Shown here: positions 7,845 to 13,565 of the stretch, one piece after another
Position numbering within the stretch: the stretch's first letter is position 1
How the letters are laid out: the number at the start of each line of letters is the position of its first letter
From: Fimenecus sp051881335
GTDB taxonomy: Bacteria; Bacillota; Clostridia; Oscillospirales; Acutalibacteraceae
Direction: 5' to 3'
DNA: 38,009 nucleotides
Assembly: GCA_051881335.1 (NCBI GenBank)
Contig: JBJEPR010000197.1
Location: 1 to 38,009 of the forward strand
The notes under the pieces: model-generated
Seen by the model: only the letters and a program-made list of their open reading frames with translations
What the model was told of the DNA's origin: nothing
Databases searched by the model: none
Translations under genes and position numbers: made by a program

Positions 7845-7874
7845 TTCACAAATTCGTGCTCAGATTGCAATAAT
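7845..7874 (+). promoter_or_regulatory. Possible promoter for the small RNA
   Basis: TTCACA at 7845-7850 and AATAAT at 7869-7874 (with an upstream TG, extended -10) are spaced by 18 bases, which puts the start near 7881. The perfect palindrome AATTGTTAACAATT (7829-7842) lies just before the -35 box and could be an operator. An alternative pair, TTGCAA (7865-7870) and TATAGA (7887-7892), would start inside the RNA's closing stem. Confidence 0.45.
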
Positions 7875-7880
7875 CCACTG

Positions 7881-8024
7881 TTATGATATAGACACAACGA
7901 AAGAGGATTACTCCCCTTTCCCATCAACCGCATTTGAAGTGGTGAGCAAGTGCGGCAGATGATTTGTCTTATATCTACTTCCCGAAATCCCCGATGCAAC
8001 GCATCGGGGTTCTTTCTTTTTATT
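7881..8024 (+). ncRNA. Candidate structured small RNA with intrinsic terminator
   Basis: No protein-coding frame fits this stretch, but the + strand folds well by eye. The closing stem pairs 7885-7894 with 7965-7975 (one bulged U). P2 pairs GAAAGAGG (7899-7906) with CCCCUUUC (7913-7920), with one A-C mismatch. P3 has a perfect 9-bp stem, CCGCAUUUG (7928-7936) with CAAGUGCGG (7947-7955), plus flanking AUCA/UGAU. Together these form a three-way junction. A C-rich tail segment (UACUUCCCG) follows, and then a strong terminator: CCCCGATGC-AAC-GCATCGGGG (7989-8009) followed by a T-rich run. No gene follows on the same strand, so it is not an obvious leader. I do not recognise it as SRP RNA, 6S, tmRNA, RNase P or a known riboswitch. 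Existence of the transcript is inferred. Confidence 0.6.
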
Positions 8025-8036
8025 TGCAATGAACGG

Positions 8037-8070
8037 AAAATAAAAACGGCGAGGTTCGAAAGCCCCGCCG
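8037..8070 (-). terminator. Likely glmS terminator, distal to two repeats
   Basis: Minus strand CGGCGGGG-CTTTCGAA-CCTCGCCG (8070-8047) has one G-U pair and is followed by TTTTTATTTT. It is the first clear terminator downstream of the glmS stop at 8345. About 275 bases, filled by two inverted repeat units, lie between. Confidence 0.7.
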
Positions 8071-8074
8071 CTTT

Positions 8075-8160
8075 TGTCATTCTGCGCCGTTAGGCGAAGA
8101 ATCTCTTGCAGATATAATTTTCTTCACATATGAGATCCTTCACTTCGCTCAGGATGACAA
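8075..8160 (+). repeat. Dispersed inverted-repeat unit A (type 1)
   Basis: Begins TGTCATTCTG, contains GAAGAATCTC, a variable centre, then GAGATCCTTC and ends CAGGATGACA. The two arms are imperfect inverses of each other and would make a long hairpin when transcribed. The same unit recurs at 8183, 11466, 13413, 32605 and 35337. Apparent short frames here, with peptides such as SFASLRMT in some copies, are by-products of the repeat. Confidence 0.85.
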
Positions 8161-8182
8161 ATTGGGGTTTGTAGGGGTAATT

Positions 8183-8272
8183 TGTCATCCTGAGCAAAGC
8201 GAAGGATCGCCAATAGCAAAAAGTAAACCTTGCACGCAACGAGATTCTTCGCCTAACGGCTCAGAATGACAA
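8183..8272 (-). repeat. Dispersed inverted-repeat unit B (type 1), opposite orientation to unit A
   Basis: Read on the minus strand it starts TGTCATTCTGAGCCGTTAGG, nearly identical to the start of unit A (8075), and ends CAGGATGACA. Units A and B are therefore head-to-head inverted copies separated by 22 bases (8161-8182). Confidence 0.85.
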
Positions 8273-8305
8273 TGCGTAGGGAACGGTCTTGACCGTTCCG
8301 TTAAT
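8273..8305 (+). repeat. GTAGGG-type palindrome (type 2)
   Basis: GTAGG followed by GGAACGGTC-TT-GACCGTTCC (palindrome at 8280-8299) and then GTTAATT. The same element occurs at 11570 and 35263 and in diverged form at 4564 and 13368, always next to a type 1 unit or a type 3 element. Confidence 0.8.
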
Positions 8306-8344
8306 TCCACGCCAAACCCCAATTTTCGCCGCGTCACTTGCGGG

Positions 8345-10171
8345 TTATTCCACCGTTACGGATTTGGCAAGATTACGGGGCTTATCGACATCACAGCCGC
8401 GTTCCAGCGCCATATAATAGGCGAACAACTGCAAGGGGATAACATCCAGTGACGGGGTCACCGTCGCATCTGCTTGCGGAATGTGTATCACTTCGTCCGC
8501 AAACTCCGAAACCTCCTTATGCTCGCCCGAAACGAGCGCAATCACCCGCGCGCCGCGCGCGCGTACCTCTTTGATATTGCCGAGCGTTTTCTCAAACAGC
8601 GTTTCCTGTGTGGCGACTGCCACCACGGGCGTGCCCGGTTCAATCAGCGAAATTGTGCCGTGCTTTAACTCCCCTGCCGCATAGGCTTCGGAGTGGATAT
8701 ACGAAATTTCTTTGAGTTTCAAAGAGCCCTCTAACGAAATTGCGTAATCGAGCCCGCGCCCGATAAAAAATACATTTTTCGCTGCCGAAAACTGCCGTGC
8801 AAGGTTTGCCATTTCCTCGTCCAGCTGCAAAAGGCGTTCAATTTGGTCGGGTAATTGCAACAGCGCCGCACATTTTGCCTGTTCTTCGCCTTGGGTCAGC
8901 TTGCCGACTGCGCGGGCAAAATACACCCCCAACAAATACACAACCGCCAGCTGTGCTGAAAATGCTTTTGTGGTTGCCACGGCAATTTCAGGGCCCGCCA
9001 TCGTATAAATTACATCATCGCTTTCGCGGGCAATGGTGCTTGCCACCACATTGACAATCGACACCGTGTGTGCACCCTTGCGTTTGGCTTCGCGGAGCGC
9101 CGCCAAGGTATCCGCCGTTTCGCCCGATTGGCTAATGACAATGCAAATATCGCCATGGTTTACAATCGGATTTCGATAGCGGAATTCACTTGCCAAATCG
9201 GTTTCGCAAGGAATGCCTGCAAGGCTTTCCAAAATATATTTTGCCGCCATCCCGACATGCCACGCGCTACCGCAGGCAACAATATGGATTTTGCTGACCG
9301 CACGGATTTCTTCATCGGTCAAATGCAGTTCAGGCAATGTGACTTTACCGTTTACAATCCGCGGGGAAAGCGTGTCGCGCACGGCTTTGGGCTGTTCGGC
9401 AATTTCCTTTTTCATAAAATGCGGATATCCGCCCTTTTGCGCCGATTCGGCGTCCCAAGTCACGCGGTAAATCTCTTTTTGAAGCGGCGCACCCGCGCTG
9501 TCAAAAAATGAGATTTTTTCTTTTTCGAGCACCGCGATTTCACCGTCGTTTAACAAATAGCAGTCGCGGGTATACTTTAATACCGCAGGGATATCGGACG
9601 CGAGGAAATTTTCGCCCTCGCCTTTGCCGACAATTAACGGGCTGTCTTTTTTCGCCGCCAAAATGCGGTCGGGGCAATCTTTTGTCAACACCGCCACGGC
9701 ATATGAGCCGCGCACGGTCTCCTGTACCTTGCGCATCGCCGCCACAGCGTCGCCTTTGTAATAATAGGCAAACAACTGCGCCAAAACCTCGGTATCCGTT
9801 TCGGAGAAAAAGGTATACCCTGCCGTTTCGAGCATCGACTTTAAGGCGATATAATTTTCAATAATACCGTTGTGCACGAGCGTAACCATACCGTTGCCGC
9901 CCGTATGCGGGTGGGCGTTCACATCTGTCGGCGCGCCGTGGGTCGCCCAGCGCGTATGCCCGATGCCGACCGTGCCCGAAAGCGGTTTGCTTTCTTGCAG
10001 TTTTTCCTCCAAATCCGCCACGCGACCTTTGGTTTTGACTACCTGCACCTCGCCGTTTTCGACCACAGCAAGCCCCGCCGAATCGTACCCACGGTACTCC
10101 AGCTTTTTTAAACCGTCCAGCAATACCGGAGAAGCACAGTTCTCCCCAATATAACCAACAATTCCACACAT
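8345..10171 (-). CDS. glmS: Glutamine--fructose-6-phosphate aminotransferase (isomerizing)
   Basis: 608-residue GlmS, which makes glucosamine-6-phosphate from fructose-6-phosphate and glutamine. This is the first committed step to UDP-GlcNAc for peptidoglycan. The class II glutaminase domain (about 1-220) starts MCGIVGYIG with the catalytic Cys2 and includes HTRWATHG and the HNGIIENY loop. Two SIS sugar-binding domains follow (SQSGETADT; IGRGLDYAISLEGSLKLKEISY), ending in the catalytic C-terminal tail DKPRNLAKSVTVE. The ATG is preceded by AAAGGAA. A glmS ribozyme occupies the leader, so expression should be shut down by the enzyme's own product. Two repeat units sit between the stop codon and the nearest terminator. 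Confidence 0.99.
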   Translation of the reverse strand: MCGIVGYIGENCASPVLLDGLKKLEYRGYDSAGLAVVENGEVQVVKTKGRVADLEEKLQESKPLSGTVGIGHTRWATHGAPTDVNAHPHTGGNGMVTLVHNGIIENYIALKSMLETAGYTFFSETDTEVLAQLFAYYYKGDAVAAMRKVQETVRGSYAVAVLTKDCPDRILAAKKDSPLIVGKGEGENFLASDIPAVLKYTRDCYLLNDGEIAVLEKEKISFFDSAGAPLQKEIYRVTWDAESAQKGGYPHFMKKEIAEQPKAVRDTLSPRIVNGKVTLPELHLTDEEIRAVSKIHIVACGSAWHVGMAAKYILESLAGIPCETDLASEFRYRNPIVNHGDICIVISQSGETADTLAALREAKRKGAHTVSIVNVVASTIARESDDVIYTMAGPEIAVATTKAFSAQLAVVYLLGVYFARAVGKLTQGEEQAKCAALLQLPDQIERLLQLDEEMANLARQFSAAKNVFFIGRGLDYAISLEGSLKLKEISYIHSEAYAAGELKHGTISLIEPGTPVVAVATQETLFEKTLGNIKEVRARGARVIALVSGEHKEVSEFADEVIHIPQADATVTPSLDVIPLQLFAYYMALERGCDVDKPRNLAKSVTVE

Positions 10172-10229
10172 ATTTACTTGTTTCCTTTACAAAATAAATT
10201 TGTGCTTACTTTTTGCTTTGTGCACGCGC

Positions 10230-10376
10230 ATTACTGCCCGCTTTTGGCAAAAAGCTTGTGCCCTCGCACTTATGGGGCAAGAGGCATCCGCCGAATGTTT
10301 CGATAACCTCTTCCTCGTCACCTGCCCGAAAACACCGCAAACGCGATGACCGTGCAAAAAGCAGGCCCGGCGCTAT
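10230..10376 (-). ncRNA. glmS self-cleaving ribozyme riboswitch
   Basis: In the 5' leader of glmS the minus strand reads AGCGCC (cleavage expected between 10374 and 10373). It then continues through the conserved core GTGACGAGGAAGAGG, TTATCGAAACATTCGGCGG and ATGCCTCTT (about 10323-10280). These match the known glmS ribozyme core (GACGAGG, UUAUCGA, GGCGG). The 3' part forms the P3/P4-like pairing, with TTGCCC pairing to GGGCAG near 10235. Glucosamine-6-phosphate acts as the cofactor for self-cleavage in this family. The 3' boundary is approximate. Confidence 0.95.
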
Positions 10377-10469
10377 TTTCGTTTGCCGCCCGAAAATTTC
10401 AAAAGGGCGTTATAAAATCCTTTCTGAAAATTTGCCGTTCCCCCGCACGAAGAGGAAGGTGCTTTCTGC

Positions 10470-10498
10470 ATTATATGCAAGGCGGCGGCAAATGTCAA
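10470..10498 (-). promoter_or_regulatory. Consensus sigma-A promoter of glmS
   Basis: Minus strand TTGACA (10498-10493), 17-base spacer, TATAAT (10475-10470), a perfect consensus. Transcription would start near 10463, about 90 nt before the ribozyme cleavage site. That upstream piece holds two minor hairpins and would be released on cleavage. Confidence 0.93.
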
Positions 10499-10589
10499 TG
10501 GATTTCGCAAAACTTTTATGAATATTTTTTTATTTTTTGATTGTTTAAGGGAATAATACTACCAAAATTATCCTTGTGAGGCGGTTTTT

Positions 10590-11435
10590 ATGTCCTTTGC
10601 CCGCGCCAAAATCGACGCGCAGAAAATCTTGCTGACATCGCGCAGAAAAGCCCTCGCGGTTTGTCTTTTGGGCTTTACCTTGCGGCTGATTTGTATTTTT
10701 TGCACCGCGGTCAGTCTTTATTCGCTGTTGCATTTGTCCGAATATCCGCTTGCCGCACAATCCGTTTATGCAGAAATCGGATTTTATGCCCTGTTTACAG
10801 CGGCACTGCTTCTTTCGCTGTGGCTGTTCGCACTGCTTGCCTTTTTGCAAAAGCGGTGGTTTTTGGAGAGCACGCAAAAAACCGTCGGGATTTTCGCATT
10901 TTTTTACCGATTGCGTTTTTCGCAAGCGGTAAAAATCGGTTTTCTGTATTATGTAAAAAAAGTGCTCGCACTTTTCGATTTCCTGTTTTATCTGCTTCCG
11001 TTTTTTATATTCACGACAGGGCTGTTCTATGAAATACAAACCGCGGGTATTTCAAAATTTCTTTGGTATTTTTCGCTTGTGTTTTCAGGTGTGCTGTTGT
11101 GCGTCGGCGTATACTTTGGATTTGCCGCTGTGCAAAAGTATGCCTTTTGCGATGCGCTTTTATCCCTGTCGCCGCAAAAAGGCTTGATTGATACACTCAA
11201 AACAAGCCGAAAGCTGGCGCGGCAAAGTGCATTTTCCGTTGTCCGTTTCAAATTGCGGTTTACGCCGTGGGTACTGTGCAGTTTTCTGCTGTTACCCGCC
11301 TTTTACGCCCTGCCCTATTACCGCCAAAGCATTGCATGTATGACAAAAACGATTTTAGACAAAAATCATCTAACAAAGCCTGCGCCGAAACCGATTGTAT
11401 TTTTTGTGCAGGCTCGAAAGCCTTTGCAGGCGTAA
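10590..11435 (+). CDS. Integral membrane protein of unknown function (DUF975-like pattern)
   Basis: 281 residues, not recognised with certainty. There are about five to six hydrophobic segments: near 23-45, 63-88, 118-142, 155-180 and 228-248. They are separated by basic loops, and there is no signal peptide, so it is an inner-membrane protein. The C-terminal third (TSRKLARQSAF, FKLRFTPW, LPAFYALPYY) follows the order of conserved features in DUF975-type proteins, with an amphipathic SR-K stretch, a K/F-F-W helix and a P-Y exit. This resemblance is weak. The ATG at 10590 follows TGTGAGG. A weak promoter (TTTATT-17-AATAAT) may lie just upstream. It is divergent from glmS and followed by a type 1 repeat, and no operon partner exists. 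Confidence 0.7.
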   Translation: MSFARAKIDAQKILLTSRRKALAVCLLGFTLRLICIFCTAVSLYSLLHLSEYPLAAQSVYAEIGFYALFTAALLLSLWLFALLAFLQKRWFLESTQKTVGIFAFFYRLRFSQAVKIGFLYYVKKVLALFDFLFYLLPFFIFTTGLFYEIQTAGISKFLWYFSLVFSGVLLCVGVYFGFAAVQKYAFCDALLSLSPQKGLIDTLKTSRKLARQSAFSVVRFKLRFTPWVLCSFLLLPAFYALPYYRQSIACMTKTILDKNHLTKPAPKPIVFFVQARKPLQA

Positions 11436-11465
11436 ATATGTAAGGGCAAACTGTGTCGCTCAATT

Positions 11466-11544
11466 TGTCATTCTGAGGCGAAACCGAAGAATCTCGTTTC
11501 TATGGCACTCCTGTTGGAGATTCTTCACTGCGTTCAGAATGACA
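11466..11544 (+). repeat. Dispersed inverted-repeat unit C (type 1)
   Basis: 79 bases. The left arm starts TGTCATTCTGAGGCG and contains GAAGAATCTC; the right arm is GAGATTCTTC...TTCAGAATGACA. It is the copy with the best arm complementarity. It lies between the stop of the membrane protein gene and the DMT promoter. Confidence 0.88.
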
Positions 11545-11566
11545 AATTTTAATTTTGATGTAATTT

Positions 11567-11594
11567 TGCGGAACGGTCAAGACCGTTCCCTACA
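11567..11594 (-). repeat. GTAGGG-type palindrome (type 2)
   Basis: GGAACGGTCAAGACCGTTCC (11570-11589), then CCTAC. It is the inverse-orientation copy of the element at 8273. The adjoining ACACAAAACGGATTATGTGC linker resembles the linker between type 2 and type 3 elements at 13350 and 35196. Confidence 0.82.
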
Positions 11595-11636
11595 CACAAA
11601 ACGGATTATGTGCGTGTAAGTGGAATTCCGTTCCCC

Positions 11637-11665
11637 TTGTCAAATTCCCCGAAATGTGCTACACT
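11637..11665 (+). promoter_or_regulatory. Sigma-A promoter of the DMT-methyltransferase operon
   Basis: TTGTCA (11637-11642), 17-base spacer, TACACT (11660-11665). The predicted start near 11672 excludes the ATG at 11654 and supports the ATG at 11693 as the gene start. Confidence 0.75.
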
Positions 11666-11692
11666 ATGGGGAATTTGAAAGCGGGTGAACCG

Positions 11693-12571
11693 ATGCAAAA
11701 GAAACAAAAAGGGATTTTACTGATTATCCTGTCGGCGTTTTGCTTTGCGCTGATGGGTATGTTTGTGCGCCTTGCGGGGGATTTGCCCTCAATACAAAAA
11801 AGTTTTTTCCGCAATATTGTGGCATTTCTGTTCGCAGGGATTATTCTGCTGCGCGAAAAGCAGACAAAACCGCATCTTTCCAAGCCCGCGTGGGGGTATT
11901 TGCTACTACGTTCGGTTTTCGGCACGCTCGGTATTCTCTGCAATTTTTACGCTGTTGACCGTTTGGTGCTTGCGGACGCGTCCATTCTCAATAAAATGTC
12001 GCCGTTTTTTGCGATTTTGTGCAGTTACTTCGTCCTGAAAGAAAAAATCACGCCCGCAAGAATGTGCATTGTCCTCGGTGCGTTTGTCGGCAGTCTGTTC
12101 GTGATTAAGCCGTCCTTTCAAAATGCGTCGCTGTTCCCCGCGGTCATCGGCTTACTCGGCGGCTTCGGCGCAGGTGTGGCATACACCATGGTGCGAAAGC
12201 TCGGCACACTCGGCGTGAAGGGACCGTTTATCGTCTTTTTCTTTTCGGGCTTTTCGTGCCTTGTAACCCTGCCTTACTTAATTTTTGACTATCACCCGAT
12301 GACGGGCATACAGCTTCTGTATTTGCTCCTTGCGGGGCTTGCGGCAACGGGCGGGCAGTTCACCATTACCGCCGCCTACATTTACGCCCCCGCGCGGGAA
12401 ATTTCGGTATATGACTACTCGCAAATTATTTTTTCATCTGCCTTGGGTTTTTTCATATTCGGGCAAAAGCCCGATGTGTGGAGCTTTTTGGGCTATGTGC
12501 TGATTGTCGCTATGGCGGTGGTGATGTTCTTTTATAATCAGAAAAAGGAGGAAAAATTTGAACGAGCATAA
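11693..12571 (+). CDS. DMT-superfamily (EamA) transporter
   Basis: 292-residue inner-membrane permease with ten predicted helices in two EamA repeats. The first runs from about residue 5 (GILLIILSAFCFALMGMFVR) to 140, the second from GLLGGFGAGVAYTMVRKLG to the C terminus. The short cytosolic tail ends in a lysine/glutamate-rich stretch. The family moves small metabolites, often drugs or amino acids, in either direction; the substrate cannot be inferred. The start at ATG 11693 follows AAAGCGGGTGA and fits the promoter. The 3' end overlaps the next gene by 14 bases. Confidence 0.9.
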   Translation: MQKKQKGILLIILSAFCFALMGMFVRLAGDLPSIQKSFFRNIVAFLFAGIILLREKQTKPHLSKPAWGYLLLRSVFGTLGILCNFYAVDRLVLADASILNKMSPFFAILCSYFVLKEKITPARMCIVLGAFVGSLFVIKPSFQNASLFPAVIGLLGGFGAGVAYTMVRKLGTLGVKGPFIVFFFSGFSCLVTLPYLIFDYHPMTGIQLLYLLLAGLAATGGQFTITAAYIYAPAREISVYDYSQIIFSSALGFFIFGQKPDVWSFLGYVLIVAMAVVMFFYNQKKEEKFERA

Positions 12572-13313
12572 ATTTGACGGTATGGGGCAGATTTACAAAC
12601 AGTTTCGCCCGTCCTATCCGCAAGCGTTTCTTGCCTACATATTTTCTGAAATCGGCTTGCCGAAAGACGCCGTGTTCGCAGATGTTGGCGCGGGCACGGG
12701 TATTCTGACGCGGCAACTTTTAGAAATCGGCAATACCGTGTATGCCGTTGAGCCGAATGACGATATGCGTACACAAGCCGAAGCGGATTTAAAGTATTTT
12801 CCGAATTTTATCGCCGTGCGCGGCACAGCGGAAGATACGAAACTCCAAAACGACAGCGTGGATTGTGTGACCGCGGCACAAGCGTTTCACTGGTTTGACC
12901 GTGCAAAGTTTCAAACGGAATGCCGCCGAATTTTGAAAAGAAACGGCAAGGTGGTTTTGGTTTGGAACAGCCGCGACGGTGGTAGTACATTCGTACAGGA
13001 AAACGACCGCCTCAATCGCAACTATTGCCCGAATTTCAAGGGTTTTTCCGGCGGAATGCGCGGCGCGGTAAAATCAGGGGATTTTTCGGATTTTTTCTGC
13101 GGTACATATGAGGAAAAAACTTTTCCCCACCCGTTAAAAATGGATAAAGATGGCTTTATCGGGCGGAATTTGTCCGCCTCGTACGCATTAAAGCCGACGG
13201 ACAGTGCCTATTCGGCATATATTGCGGCATTGGAAGCGTTGTTTACAGAATTCGCACAGGACGGATTTGTAACGATGCCGAACATCACAAAATGTTATGT
13301 CGGTAAGGTATGA
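12558..13313 (+). CDS. Class I SAM-dependent methyltransferase (type 11)
   Basis: 251 residues. The Rossmann-fold SAM site is visible: motif I DVGAGTGILT, motif II acidic end VYAVEPNDDM, then the AEDTKLQNDSVDCVTAAQAFHWFD motif IV/V region and the LKRNGKVVLVWNS motif VI. The start is a TTG at 12558 behind a strong AAGGAGG with 6-base spacing. No ATG with a comparable signal exists before the conserved N terminus. It overlaps the transporter gene by 14 bases, so the two are translationally coupled. The coupling hints that the enzyme and the transporter handle the same small molecule, possibly as modification before export; that is inference. The terminator is shared with pheT. Confidence 0.92.
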   Translation: MNEHKFDGMGQIYKQFRPSYPQAFLAYIFSEIGLPKDAVFADVGAGTGILTRQLLEIGNTVYAVEPNDDMRTQAEADLKYFPNFIAVRGTAEDTKLQNDSVDCVTAAQAFHWFDRAKFQTECRRILKRNGKVVLVWNSRDGGSTFVQENDRLNRNYCPNFKGFSGGMRGAVKSGDFSDFFCGTYEEKTFPHPLKMDKDGFIGRNLSASYALKPTDSAYSAYIAALEALFTEFAQDGFVTMPNITKCYVGKV

Positions 13314-13317
13314 TGAT

Positions 13318-13392
13318 TTGCGGGCGGGCGTGGAAACCCGCCCCTACGCACAGAATACAGTATGTGTGTAGGGAACGGTTGTACCGTGCCGA
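13318..13392. repeat. Head-to-head type 3 / type 2 palindromic element
   Basis: GCGGGCGGGCGTGGAAACCC followed by GCCCCTAC (13320-13346) is the inverse of the type 3 element at 35217. After a 20-base linker a diverged type 2 element starts, GTAGGGAACGG...CCGTGCCG (13368-13391). The same head-to-head order, with a similar linker, is found at 35170-35243. Confidence 0.8.
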
Positions 13393-13412
13393 AAAAAGCA
13401 CATCAAAAAAAT

Positions 13413-13492
13413 TGTCATTCTGAACGAAGTGAAGAATCTCAAAAACAAAGTACAATGAAAAAGAGATTCTTCGGCTACGCCTCAGAATGACA
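13413..13492 (-). repeat. Dispersed inverted-repeat unit D (type 1)
   Basis: 80 bases. On the minus strand it reads TGTCATTCTGAGGCGTAGCC..., closely matching unit C at 11466. It sits between two convergent genes, directly before their shared terminator. Confidence 0.88.
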
Positions 13493-13499
13493 AAACGAT

Positions 13500-13533
13500 A
13501 AAACCGCCGTTCCCGGTTGAGAACGGCGGTTTT
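13500..13533 (-). terminator. Bidirectional terminator between the methyltransferase gene and pheT
   Basis: AAAACCGCCGTTC (13500-13512) pairs perfectly with GAACGGCGGTTTT (13521-13533) around an 8-base loop. The A/T ends of the stem provide a T-run in either direction. Confidence 0.88.
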
Positions 13534-13565
13534 GGTGTTTTAAAGCAGGTGCAATTTGAAAAAAT

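Noticed and set aside
7831..7851. Rex-like operator TTGTTAA...TTCACAA before the small RNA
   Set aside because: Half-sites resemble Rex boxes, but the spacer is 7 bases instead of 4, so it does not fit a Rex dimer site. The embedded palindrome AATTGTTAACAATT is reported only as a possible operator.
7885..7975. Small RNA candidate as hammerhead ribozyme, SRP RNA or 6S RNA
   Set aside because: The CGAAA and CAGAUGAU segments recall hammerhead core parts, but the CUGANGA core and cleavage triplet are missing. The SRP GNAR loop and tetranucleotide motifs are absent, and the length and shape do not fit 6S RNA.
7700..8080. 126-residue open frame on the minus strand
   Set aside because: It runs across the rpsU promoter, the terminator of the small RNA and into a repeat, has no ribosome binding site and no recognisable protein features.
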